Below are positions 1-6,059 of a stretch of 10,524 nucleotides of DNA, in pieces. The notes under the pieces are model-generated. The model worked only from the letters and a program-made list of their open reading frames with translations. It was not told where the DNA came from and searched no databases. Numbering within the stretch: position 1 is the first letter of the stretch; each line of letters begins with the position of its first letter. Origin of the DNA: Candidatus Woesearchaeota archaeon (lineage in GTDB: Archaea > Nanobdellota > Nanobdellia > UBA10117). The stretch covers positions 1 through 10,524 of the forward strand of contig JAHFKX010000021.1 of NCBI GenBank assembly GCA_023245115.1. Reading direction: 5' to 3'. Both the position numbers and the translations under genes were made by a program.

Positions 1-16
1 AAAAAAGAAAAGAAGG
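1..16 (-). terminator. T-rich tract, possible archaeal terminator
   Basis: Read on the minus strand this is CCTTCTTTTCTTTTTT, about 45 nt after the stop codon of the small membrane protein. Archaeal RNA polymerase commonly stops at T-rich tracts without a hairpin, so this is a plausible terminator for that gene. The rest of the stretch up to base 59 shows no gene. The element may extend past the window edge. Confidence 0.35.
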
Positions 17-59
17 TACTTTGCCCCTTGCGTTATAACTATCAATCCCCAAGCAGTAT

Positions 60-347
60 CTACTTAAGCTTGCTGAAGATTTGGATAGCCATCGCAATGG
101 CGCCTATTAACACTAGGATAAAGGCAATTACCGCAAACACGACATTTATCCATCCGACTGCAGTTGTTACACTTGCAACCCTGCTAGCTACTTCGGACAG
201 TACTGATGTCAATAGCAAGAATACCGCGCCTGATGCAAAGTATCCAAGCTCTTTTCGCAGTTGGTCTACGTAGCCGCTGTACTTTAGGAAACTTAATCCT
301 AACAGCAGGCCCACGCCTACACCCAGTGTTCCTTCCAAAAAGGCCAT
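60..347 (-). CDS. Small membrane protein, three predicted transmembrane segments, function unknown
   Basis: A 95-residue, very hydrophobic protein that I do not recognise. Three probable membrane segments lie at about residues 5-21, 36-55 and 64-89. They are joined by a short charged loop (residues 27-34, DQLRKELG) and followed by the basic tail FSKLK. There are no cysteines or obvious catalytic residues. The start is well supported: AGGAGG (bases 355-360) sits 7 nt before the ATG, and a TATA box lies further upstream, giving a short leader of about 22 nt. It is the only gene with its own promoter here that combines a clear leader and a strong Shine-Dalgarno site, which may mean high translation. 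It is divergent from the metallopeptidase gene. It could be a structural or stress-related membrane protein, but the sequence does not decide. Confidence 0.75.
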   Translation of the reverse strand: MAFLEGTLGVGVGLLLGLSFLKYSGYVDQLRKELGYFASGAVFLLLTSVLSEVASRVASVTTAVGWINVVFAVIAFILVLIGAIAMAIQIFSKLK

Positions 348-354
348 TTCTTAA

Positions 355-360
355 CCTCCT
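355..360 (-). promoter_or_regulatory. Strong Shine-Dalgarno site
   Basis: On the minus strand the bases read AGGAGG, within AAAGGAGGTTAAGAAATG, with 7 nt to the start codon of the small membrane protein. It decides the start at 347. The other genes here that have their own promoters lack such a site. Confidence 0.8.
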
Positions 361-389
361 TTAATTGTTAAACTGTAATGGGGAACCGG

Positions 390-399
390 CTATATAAGA
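390..399 (-). promoter_or_regulatory. TATA box of the small membrane protein gene
   Basis: The minus strand reads CTTATATAGC. Placing transcription start about 25 nt downstream gives a start near base 370 and a leader of about 22 nt that contains the AGGAGG site. Confidence 0.6.
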
Positions 400-479
400 G
401 TTCGTCACCCCCCTTAAGTTTTTGTCATTTTATAGAAATTAACATAATAGTATATAAAAATATATGATGGGCGGAAACC

Positions 480-487
480 TTTTAAAT
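480..487 (+). promoter_or_regulatory. TATA box of the metallopeptidase gene
   Basis: TTTTAAAT is preceded by a purine-rich GCGGAAACC that fits a BRE. Its centre lies 24.5 nt from the ATG at 508, the same spacing as the other leaderless genes here. A second AT-rich element (TATATAAA, 451-458) could give a short leader instead. Confidence 0.55.
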
Positions 488-507
488 CATATTTCACTAT
501 GGACAAC

Positions 508-1464
508 ATGGTTAACCATTTACAGCTGCACAGGCCTGAAGAGCGTACATTAGCCAGCCAGATTACTGTCCTGCCAAGATATGCGTTCGCAGGGGCTAGA
601 CTTTCAGAGCAGGAAAAAAAAGCAGTCGAAGAGTATCTTAGCAAACAGCGAATGGATATATTGGAGCAACCTACGCCCACACCCGTTGTCAAGCCAGCTC
701 AGATACAAGAATTATTGGACAGCCATGCACAGTGGGTGCGGATGTTAGGGTTTGACGTGAAAAATAGTATGCCAGATTTGAGTAAAATTTATTTCTTTTC
801 TCCTGACGAATTTGCAAAGCTAGCAAAGCGGTGGGGAAAGCAGGCTAACTGGGGCGGCGCGCAGTTTGAGCCCAGCGGCGAAATAGTACTTCCCGATTTA
901 CCATCGCCGGCCGCAACGCTTGGAAACCTTGGACATGAAATCATACATGCATTTTCGAAAGTAACATTATTTGTACGCCGAACGGCTGATGGAGTTATTC
1001 ATACTGTCCCATATTTATACGGCTATGAAAATGTTAAACAAGGCGTATTAAAATGCCTTAGCGAAGCGGTAACAGAAGCCGCAAATATTGAAGCCCTAGA
1101 CTATTTGCGGAAACGAGGCGGGCCAGATTATTTAACTGGCACGCACATAGCTTACCTCGGCAGTACAATATCGCTGGACATGATGTTACGCGAAACTGCG
1201 GGCTTATTGGGCCGGGATGTAAAAGAAATAAAACGCGAAATTTACAAGGGCTACTTTGCAAGCCAGCCCTTTGCATTAAAAATCATAGAAGATGCATTCG
1301 GGCAGGGTGCGTTAAAGTTTCTTAGCACATTGCCGTTTGATGCGAAGTTTAGCATAGACCTTGGTAGCAATAATAAACTTAACAAAATCACATCTGCGTA
1401 TGATGAAGGCGAGGAAATAGAAATCTTTGGCGTAAGATTAAAAAAACCACTAACGGCCATCTAA
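508..1464 (+). CDS. HExxH zinc-metallopeptidase-like protein
   Basis: A protein of 318 residues, probably soluble, since no signal peptide or membrane segment is visible. The key motif is GHEIIHAFS with HEIIH at residues 143-147, the zinc-binding HExxH helix. About 40 residues later comes CLSEAVTEAANIE (around residues 183-195), where E186 or E190 could be the third zinc ligand, as in gluzincin-type peptidases. The N-terminal 60 residues are charged and then proline-rich (QPTPTPVV), and look like a tail or linker. I cannot assign a peptidase family, and the substrate is unknown. An in-frame ATG at 499 adds three residues, but the TATA-to-start spacing favours ATG 508. The stop codon overlaps the stop of the convergent Cys-rich gene by 4 bases. 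The gene lies about 5 kb from a second HExxH protein (the VWA protein), to which it shows no obvious likeness beyond the motif. Confidence 0.7.
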   Translation: MVNHLQLHRPEERTLASQITVLPRYAFAGARLSEQEKKAVEEYLSKQRMDILEQPTPTPVVKPAQIQELLDSHAQWVRMLGFDVKNSMPDLSKIYFFSPDEFAKLAKRWGKQANWGGAQFEPSGEIVLPDLPSPAATLGNLGHEIIHAFSKVTLFVRRTADGVIHTVPYLYGYENVKQGVLKCLSEAVTEAANIEALDYLRKRGGPDYLTGTHIAYLGSTISLDMMLRETAGLLGRDVKEIKREIYKGYFASQPFALKIIEDAFGQGALKFLSTLPFDAKFSIDLGSNNKLNKITSAYDEGEEIEIFGVRLKKPLTAI

Positions 1465-1790
1465 ACACAAACTCCATCCAAACAACTGCACTTGACTTCT
1501 TTCTTAACTAACTGGCCCCGGTCACAGGTGCCTTCCAGCAAAATGTTTGGCGAGGCGCAGTGGTCCCTAAAGCTTAGCAGGCCATCCGAAGTCTTTGCTA
1601 TTGTTACGCCCCGAGTTTTTGGGTTATTGCCATCAGAATCCGCGCATGTTCCCTTATCTGTCGTAGAGACAAATGTTTCCGCTTTTGACGCGGCCGCAGT
1701 GCCAGTAATTCCGCCAGAAAATTTGAACACAACAAGGCCAGCCGCAACTAAGATTACAATCGCAATGACTGCCAAAATAGCTTTGCCCAT
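1461..1790 (-). CDS. Membrane-anchored secreted six-cysteine protein
   Basis: A protein of 109 residues. Residues 3-23 form one hydrophobic segment (AILAVIAIVILVAAGLVVF), an uncleaved anchor or signal peptide. A Thr/Ala/Ser-rich linker follows, then a domain with six cysteines (C49, C78, C89, C101, C103, C108). The layout is CADSDGNNP...GVT...DHC...LLEGTC...CSCLDGVC. Small domains of this type, with a CxDSDGG-like start and a CxxGxC-like end, are familiar to me from many exported proteins of DPANN archaea, probably held by disulfides outside the cell. The role is unknown; binding or surface structure is a guess. A TATA box at 1811-1818 sits 24.5 nt from the ATG, so the mRNA is probably leaderless. 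It is convergent with the metallopeptidase gene. Confidence 0.75.
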   Translation of the reverse strand: MGKAILAVIAIVILVAAGLVVFKFSGGITGTAAASKAETFVSTTDKGTCADSDGNNPKTRGVTIAKTSDGLLSFRDHCASPNILLEGTCDRGQLVKKEVKCSCLDGVCV

Positions 1791-1810
1791 AATATTAGAA
1801 CAATTTACTA

Positions 1811-1818
1811 ATATTTAA
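1811..1818 (-). promoter_or_regulatory. TATA box of the Cys-rich protein gene
   Basis: The minus strand reads TTAAATAT, centred 24.5 nt from the ATG at 1790, which predicts a leaderless transcript. Confidence 0.55.
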
Positions 1819-1830
1819 CGCTTACGCTAT

Positions 1831-1873
1831 CGTTTTTTGAAAACGCATAAAGCGAATTGCGATTCGCTAATGC
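1831..1873 (-). terminator. Two adjacent inverted repeats after the Dph2-like gene
   Basis: Bases 1851-1857 (AGCGAAT) pair with 1862-1868 (ATTCGCT) around a 4-nt loop, and GCAT (1845-1848) pairs with ATGC (1870-1873) beyond a small bulge. Next to it CGTTTT (1831-1836) can pair with AAAACG (1840-1845). The larger hairpin begins 9 nt after the stop of the Dph2-like gene and on the minus strand is followed by GCGTTTTC. A run of six T follows it on the plus strand. It may end transcription in one or both directions, or may be a small palindromic insertion. Confidence 0.4.
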
Positions 1874-1881
1874 TTTTTTCT

Positions 1882-2163
1882 TCACTGTGCATCTGGCCAT
1901 TTTCGGAAAGCGCAGTGGCCGAAATTAATTAATAAGTCAAAACCCAAGTCCTTTAGATACCATGGGTAATCACAGCCACCGAAGTTGGAGCCTGACCAGA
2001 TGAAAAATGTTGCCTTGCCATGCGTCTTTTTTTCTAACTCTTTCACGGCTTCAGTTGCATTTGCCTTAAGACCATCAGGGAATTGCAGGCAGATTTTAAC
2101 TTTATTTTTTTCTAACTTATTTACTTCCCCTGCAATTTTATTTAGTTCTAAATCGTAATCCAT
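1882..2163 (-). pseudogene. Truncated Dph2-like gene (first domain of diphthamide synthase)
   Basis: The 93 residues match the start of archaeal Dph2, the radical-type [4Fe-4S] enzyme that moves a 3-amino-3-carboxypropyl group from SAM to a histidine of elongation factor 2. Recognisable parts are CLQFPDGLKANA (residues 25-36), the GGCDYP segment holding C64 (the likely first cluster cysteine, GACD in the family) and LLINFGH (77-83). Family members run to about 320-340 residues and carry two further cluster cysteines in domains 2 and 3. Here the frame stops after KWPDAQ, and the next 90 bases hold only inverted repeats and the neighbouring gene's promoter. Alone it should not bind the cluster or do catalysis. 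It has its own TATA box overlapping the dedA stop, so it may still be expressed. I call it a remnant; a stand-alone domain 1 with a new role is possible. Confidence 0.65.
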
Positions 2164-2184
2164 AATTAGAACTGTTGTGAGTGG

Positions 2185-2192
2185 TTTTTAAG
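2185..2192 (-). promoter_or_regulatory. TATA box of the Dph2-like gene
   Basis: The minus strand reads CTTAAAAA, centred 25.5 nt from the ATG at 2163. It overlaps the stop codon of dedA, so the downstream fragment has its own apparent leaderless promoter. The same octamer serves dedA. Confidence 0.5.
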
Positions 2193-2805
2193 CCTTAATC
2201 TTAGCTTTCTTCTTGTAAAAGAAAATCGTTGATATTATCACAGCTATTACTATCGTTGCGATTACTAAAAAGAAATCCTTGACAAACCGATAAATTAGCG
2301 GCAGGTTCTCGCCAAACTTAAAGCCAATGATAGGAATTGCTATTGCAACTACCAGCGCACCGGCCATATTAAACAGGAAAAACTCGCGCCACTTCATTCC
2401 TGAGGAACCAGCCATTAGTGGGGATATCATTCTCAGGCCAACCACAAACCTTGAAAGAAATATCGTTCTGTCTGGGTGTTTTCTAAAGGCCATGTAAATG
2501 CGGTTAATTCTCTTTGGCGTCAAGAATATTTTATGGCCATGCTTGAACAGAACGTCTTGGATATTGCTTTTATATTTCCGCCCGAGGTAAAAACCGAGAT
2601 TGTCGCCCGTTAGAATTCCTAAGAACGCCGCAATCATCACGCCGGCAAGATGGTGGACATAGTGCTGGCTTACCGCATAGCCGGCAACCAGCAGGGTAGC
2701 ATCTTCGGGAACGGGCAGGCCAAACGAGCTGCCAGTGACTAGGCCATATACTGCGAGATAACCAATGTGCTCTGCATATTGTATGAGCCAGTTGATGACT
2801 GACAT
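2188..2805 (-). CDS. DedA-family membrane protein
   Basis: A 205-residue integral membrane protein of the DedA/SNARE-associated (VTT) family. Visible family marks are FGLPVPEDATLL near residues 28-39, GDNLGFYLGRK near 67-77, the amphipathic region FLSRFVVGLRMISPLMAG near 116-133, and MKWREFFLFNMAGA with a further long hydrophobic stretch and a lysine-rich tail (YKKKAKIKA). Bacterial members are linked to flipping or recycling of phospholipids and polyprenyl phosphate and to membrane homeostasis. In an archaeon the carrier would be a dolichyl-type lipid, which is an inference. Length is normal for the family. The TATA box at 2827-2834 is 25.5 nt from the ATG, giving a leaderless mRNA, and is shared with the divergent taw2 gene. 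The Dph2-like remnant follows after a 24-nt gap. Confidence 0.85.
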   Translation of the reverse strand: MSVINWLIQYAEHIGYLAVYGLVTGSSFGLPVPEDATLLVAGYAVSQHYVHHLAGVMIAAFLGILTGDNLGFYLGRKYKSNIQDVLFKHGHKIFLTPKRINRIYMAFRKHPDRTIFLSRFVVGLRMISPLMAGSSGMKWREFFLFNMAGALVVAIAIPIIGFKFGENLPLIYRFVKDFFLVIATIVIAVIISTIFFYKKKAKIKA

Positions 2806-2826
2806 ATGTTTAATTAGTTGCTAAGA

Positions 2827-2834
2827 TTTTTAAG
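2827..2834. promoter_or_regulatory. Shared divergent TATA element for dedA and taw2
   Basis: The plus strand reads TTTTTAAG and the minus strand CTTAAAAA, both acceptable archaeal TATA sequences. The centre (2830.5) is exactly 25.5 nt from the dedA ATG (A at 2805, minus) and from the taw2 ATG (A at 2856, plus). One TBP site could therefore serve both directions with leaderless transcripts. No second separate TATA is needed, though TTATAA at 2836-2841 is an AT-rich alternative. Confidence 0.5.
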
Positions 2835-2855
2835 CTTATAATTTTGGAAATTCAT

Positions 2856-3662
2856 ATGAAATTCAAGACCATGCTGACAACAAAGCTACTTGAGAGCAAC
2901 TTATCTGCCGAGGAAATAAACATGTTGCCTGCTTCTTACCAGAGTTTAGGCGATATTTGCGTAATAAAATTAGACAAAGGCTTGGAGAGGTACAAAAAAT
3001 CTGTTGGAAATGCAATCCTTGGCCTGCTGCCGCAGTTCAAAGCAGTCTGTGTGCAGGGAAAAATATCCGGTGAATACCGCAGGCCAGAAATCGAGCTAAT
3101 TGCCGGCATTCTGCCAAAAGAAATCACGATTCACGAAAATGGCTGCACTTTCAGGCTTAACCCGCAGGCAATTATGTATTCGCAGGGCAATCACCAAGAG
3201 AAAAAAAGAATGATAGCTACAGTCAAGGACTCAGAAATAATAGTAGATATGTTTGCAGGCATCGGCTACTTCACAGTACCAATCGCAAAAAACCATAAAA
3301 ATTCAACCGTTTACGCAATTGAAAAAAATCCCGAATCATTCAAATATTTGCTGGAAAACATTAGGGCTAATTACTTGTCAAATGTAATTCCTATTCTCAG
3401 CGATGCGGGCAAGGCAAGGGTTCCGCAGGCCGACCGAGTGATAATGGGGCTAATACCAAGCTGTAAAGCATTTGTTAAAACCGCGGCACGGCTGACAAAA
3501 AAAGGCGCAGTTATACACTACCACGGACTGGCCAGAGAAAAAAAAGAATACGCATTACTAAACGATTTTGGCGATTTTAAGGTGCGGCTTCTGAAAACAA
3601 TCATAGTAAAAGGTTACAAGCCACATGTTAATCATGTTGTGCTGGACATTCAGCTGATTTAA
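2856..3662 (+). CDS. taw2: tRNA wyosine aminocarboxypropyltransferase, Taw2/Tyw2 type
   Basis: A 268-residue class I methyltransferase-fold protein of the Trm5/Tyw2 group. It should move the 3-amino-3-carboxypropyl group of SAM onto 4-demethylwyosine at G37 of tRNA-Phe. In order it shows LPASYQSLGDI (24-34), NPQAIMYSQGN (102-112), the SAM-binding DMFAGIGYF (131-139), YAIEKNP (153-159), the late motif DRVIMGLIPSC (193-203) and AVIHYHG (218-224). The MGL...IHYH pairing, rather than the NLP motif of Trm5, points to Taw2 over the m1G37 methyltransferase. Length agrees with archaeal Taw2 (about 250-280). A TTG at 2844 would add four residues, but the TATA spacing supports ATG 2856. The stop abuts the stop of the convergent pilin gene with no gap. 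The Dph2 remnant nearby belongs to a family with the same group-transfer chemistry. Confidence 0.85.
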   Translation: MKFKTMLTTKLLESNLSAEEINMLPASYQSLGDICVIKLDKGLERYKKSVGNAILGLLPQFKAVCVQGKISGEYRRPEIELIAGILPKEITIHENGCTFRLNPQAIMYSQGNHQEKKRMIATVKDSEIIVDMFAGIGYFTVPIAKNHKNSTVYAIEKNPESFKYLLENIRANYLSNVIPILSDAGKARVPQADRVIMGLIPSCKAFVKTAARLTKKGAVIHYHGLAREKKEYALLNDFGDFKVRLLKTIIVKGYKPHVNHVVLDIQLI

Positions 3663-4274
3663 TCATGGTACGTTCTTAATGAATGTACCTGTTGTTGTGG
3701 TTTTTCCGGAAAAGTCTACTGTGAATTTTACCTGCGTGCCATTTGTTATATTCATCAGCGTGCACTCGCCGATTGATAGGTTTAGAATTACCTGCCGTAT
3801 CTGGCCAGGCAGCACATCTGTAGCACAGCCTTTCATGCAGCGAACCGTTGCATTTGTGCCTGCTGTCCCGCCCCAGTTTGAGTTGCAGACTGGCCGGCCG
3901 TTGACATCAGAAACAAACCATTCTGTTGTTGGCGAGCTTGTGCCATTATCTACGGGAATATTGGAGTTACCTATATTTTGCAAAAAAATTGTCAAAGTTT
4001 CTGCATTAGCAAAACTTCCATTGTAAAAAACCTGCACTACATTAACAGCACTTGCCGCAGTCGTAAAAAACCTGCCTGAAAAACTTTCCACGCCGCCCTG
4101 ACCTTGGCCTTGGATTCGGGTTATCCAATAGAACATTGCACCGGCAATGGCCACGACCATCATCATTGTTAGAATAATTGCTATTATTGGGGTAATTGCT
4201 TTTTGGGATTCCAAGGCAATCCGCCGAGCTTCGCTCGGCGTTATTGCTTTTCGATTCCTGCGAAATGTGGCCAT
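3663..4274 (-). CDS. Pilin-like protein with class III signal peptide
   Basis: A 203-residue secreted protein with an archaeal type IV pilin N-terminus: a basic start (MATFRRNRK), then KAITP followed by a continuous hydrophobic helix (IIAIILTMMMVVAIAGAMFYWI, about residues 30-51). The prepilin peptidase should cut just before that helix (around A26/I27), leaving it as the pilus core. The exported domain is Thr/Asn/Gly-rich with four cysteines (CNSNW, RCMKGC, GEC) that could form disulfides. The start ATG 4274 is chosen over a GTG at 4280 because TTTAAA (4296-4301) lies 24.5 nt away. The leader is odd: KAITP occurs twice, 16 residues apart, around a palindrome, as if 48 bp were inserted. Removing them gives a typical short leader. 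It might build adhesion pili or be a minor pilin. Confidence 0.75.
   Translation of the reverse strand: MATFRRNRKAITPSEARRIALESQKAITPIIAIILTMMMVVAIAGAMFYWITRIQGQGQGGVESFSGRFFTTAASAVNVVQVFYNGSFANAETLTIFLQNIGNSNIPVDNGTSSPTTEWFVSDVNGRPVCNSNWGGTAGTNATVRCMKGCATDVLPGQIRQVILNLSIGECTLMNITNGTQVKFTVDFSGKTTTTGTFIKNVP
4192..4251. repeat. Near-perfect direct repeats flanking a palindrome inside the pilin leader
   Basis: GTAATTGCTTTT (4192-4203) recurs as GTTATTGCTTTT (4240-4251), one mismatch, exactly 48 bases apart. Between them lies an 8-bp-stem inverted repeat, CGCCGAGC (4222-4229) / GCTCGGCG (4233-4240) with loop TTC. The spacing is a multiple of three, so the pilin frame is kept. The minus strand contains GCGAAGC, known as an unusually stable DNA mini-hairpin sequence. 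Confidence 0.8.
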
Positions 4275-4295
4275 GTGCACAAATAGTGCTTAGGG

Positions 4296-4301
4296 TTTAA
4301 A
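4296..4301 (-). promoter_or_regulatory. TATA box of the pilin gene
   Basis: TTTAAA within CATTTAAACC on the minus strand, centred 24.5 nt from the ATG at 4274. It lies in the 61-nt gap after the last gene of the moxR operon, so the pilin has its own promoter. Confidence 0.5.
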
Positions 4302-4335
4302 TGGCTTTTGATAAAATCTTTGGCCCTACTTTGAA

Positions 4336-5295
4336 TTATGTTGTTGAAAAAAGTTTTTCCTCTTTGCCTTTTAGAAGATAGAGCCTGCAACCCGTACTTG
4401 CCTGCTTGCGGATTGTTTCCAGCGTATCTCTGTCTGTGCATTTGAAGACAGAATTTTTGGCTTCGCTGGCCAGCAGGTTCGCCTTTGCCTTGCCCCTAAT
4501 TATAACAGTGCAATCTTCTGCGCCCAATGCGCAGCCATCTTCCAAATCGCCAATAATTTCGGCTTCGCACCTCTTGGCTTCCCATAAACAGGAAGTGCCT
4601 GCCTTACCAATTATTTTATATTTTGAATCTTTTGCGCGCATACCAATTGAACCGCCGGGGTGCCTGCTAGTGCTATAATATTGCTCAACGACATTTCCTA
4701 TTATGAAAAATTCGGAGTGGTCCGCATTTGCACCAAAATTCGGGCCGACGCCACCAAAGACTTTTACTTTTGAATATTTTGCACTTTCTCCAAATCCATC
4801 ATACGCAGTGCCTTCGAGCGTTATGTCTGCGCGCTTACACAGCAAAGCACACAGCCTGCCAAAATCACCCTGCATCGAAAGTTTTAGGGGCCGTTCTTCT
4901 GTTCCAATAACATGCGTGCCCAGCCAATTTATCGGAGTATTTAGATGCCGGACGTTTATTTCGAAATTATTATGATTTTGATTATACGCAACATGCACGA
5001 GCGCGGAGATGAACGGGCCAGCTCTATTGGCAAACTCATCACCCGCTTCGAACGCAGCGATATCGAGTAAAATATTGTTTATTAGTTTTTGGTCCACTGC
5101 TACGTCAAGTTCAATAATTTTAGTAACATATAATTCGAACATTTCGCCAGAATAACCAAGGTCGGGCGCGGCTTCAAATATTACGAAAAGATTTTTCAGT
5201 ATTTTTTCTAAGCCTTCGTCTTTTACTACTTTGAGCTGTCTTTCTGGCTTTGGCTCTTCCAAATTTCCTAGTATATCTTTCAGGTTTCGGCTCAT
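4336..5295 (-). CDS. Repeat paralogue A, GltS-like G-xx-G-xxx-G beta-helix protein
   Basis: A 319-residue protein, probably cytoplasmic, last gene of the moxR operon. Residues 1-40 carry the family start (LGNLEEPKPERQLKVVKDE), then a helical region with GPFISALVHVAY (93-104) and NHNNFEI (107-113). From residue 143 to 286 come seven repeats starting at G143, G162, G181, G200, G230, G249 and G268. The spacing is 19 residues, except one of 30 with an insertion. GGVGPNFG shows the G-xx-G-xxx-G pattern; A/K near position 11-12, S/C near 14 and alternating hydrophobics follow. This pattern is that of the right-handed beta-helix in the C-terminal domain of glutamate synthase and in FwdC-type subunits. 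The rest of those enzymes is absent. The tail is LYLLKGKEEKL. The ATG overlaps B's stop (ATGA). Function unknown. Confidence 0.8.
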   Translation of the reverse strand: MSRNLKDILGNLEEPKPERQLKVVKDEGLEKILKNLFVIFEAAPDLGYSGEMFELYVTKIIELDVAVDQKLINNILLDIAAFEAGDEFANRAGPFISALVHVAYNQNHNNFEINVRHLNTPINWLGTHVIGTEERPLKLSMQGDFGRLCALLCKRADITLEGTAYDGFGESAKYSKVKVFGGVGPNFGANADHSEFFIIGNVVEQYYSTSRHPGGSIGMRAKDSKYKIIGKAGTSCLWEAKRCEAEIIGDLEDGCALGAEDCTVIIRGKAKANLLASEAKNSVFKCTDRDTLETIRKQASTGCRLYLLKGKEEKLFSTT

Positions 5296-6059
5296 GTTTC
5301 AGCAACTAACTCCTCTTTCCCGTTTTTCAGCAAAATAAATTTGTTGCCTTTGCGATGGACTAGATTTTTTTGTATTTGTGCGAGGTCTTTTTTGTATGGA
5401 CTTTTGAAAGTACAGCCTGTTATACCAGTACCATAGCCACCAGTAAATGAGCCAACTCTGCCATAAAATGTAAACATGGAATTTTTTGCCGAATATGCGC
5501 AAAAGCCACCGTACATACCAAAATCACCATAAACTATTGCATTAATATAACTAACATCGCATAATCCGCCTGCAAGCCCGCGAGCAATTATTTCTATTTG
5601 CCTATCTCTCGTCCCACTGATATTTGAAAAGTTATACACTGGGTGTTTTAATGCGCCGAAGGGTAAATCAAATCTTGAATGCCCTTGTTCATACGCCCGC
5701 ATTACGAGGCCAGATACGAATGGACCAAAATTGTTCCTAAGATATTCTTCTTCGTGCTCAGTGCTGTATAAGTCTGGTTCGGCTGCCACTGCGCACAAAA
5801 ACTCAGATATTGTTTGCGGCGTTACTCTTAATTTTCTCGTTTTATTTATTACTTCTTTAACTAAGCTATCTGTGTAAAGATCTGTACCACCAAATAAACC
5901 TTCGCCCCACCATTGTCCCGAAAAAACAGTTTTTTTATAATAGTTTAATAACCAGTCCAGCGTTTTTTTCAAATTTTTATCCTCAGTTATTTTTAACTGT
6001 CTCTCTGGCCTTGGTTCTTCTAAATCCTTCAAAACATTCTGCAAGCCCGCCTGTCTCAT
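5292..6059 (-). CDS. Repeat paralogue B, G-xx-G-xxx-G beta-helix protein
   Basis: A 255-residue paralogue of A and C. The N-terminus MRQAGLQNVLKDLEEPRPER lines up with the others when the start is ATG 6059. An upstream in-frame ATG (6089) would add ten unrelated residues, while GAGGT (6067-6071) lies 7 nt before 6059. This ATG overlaps C's stop as ATGA. Shared blocks are GPFVSGLVMRAYEQGH (112-127), three glycine-led repeats at G161, G178 (GDFGMYGG) and G200 (GRVGSFTGGYGTG), and the tail KFILLKNGKEE (240-250). The middle is aromatic and glycine-rich (GQWWGEGLFGGTDLY, 48-62). It has fewer repeats than A, so if a beta-helix forms it is short. No catalytic motif is visible. Co-expression with the MoxR/VWA pair suggests a client or partner; that is inference. 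Confidence 0.8.
   Translation of the reverse strand: MRQAGLQNVLKDLEEPRPERQLKITEDKNLKKTLDWLLNYYKKTVFSGQWWGEGLFGGTDLYTDSLVKEVINKTRKLRVTPQTISEFLCAVAAEPDLYSTEHEEEYLRNNFGPFVSGLVMRAYEQGHSRFDLPFGALKHPVYNFSNISGTRDRQIEIIARGLAGGLCDVSYINAIVYGDFGMYGGFCAYSAKNSMFTFYGRVGSFTGGYGTGITGCTFKSPYKKDLAQIQKNLVHRKGNKFILLKNGKEELVAET

Noticed and set aside
414..692. 92-codon minus-strand open frame crossing the divergent promoter region
   Set aside because: It overlaps the start of the metallopeptidase gene and the TATA region, and the product is unlike a real protein.
2844..2846. TTG start for taw2
   Set aside because: The ATG at 2856 has the correct TATA spacing, and the added residues are not needed by the family.
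3679..4026. 115-codon plus-strand open frame opposite the pilin gene
   Set aside because: It is the antisense shadow of the pilin coding region, has no promoter or Shine-Dalgarno, and its product resembles no protein.
4438..4869. Reading the glycine repeats as a glutamate synthase or formylmethanofuran dehydrogenase subunit
   Set aside because: Only the beta-helix repeat pattern is shared; the N-terminal domain differs, and no partner enzyme subunits lie nearby.
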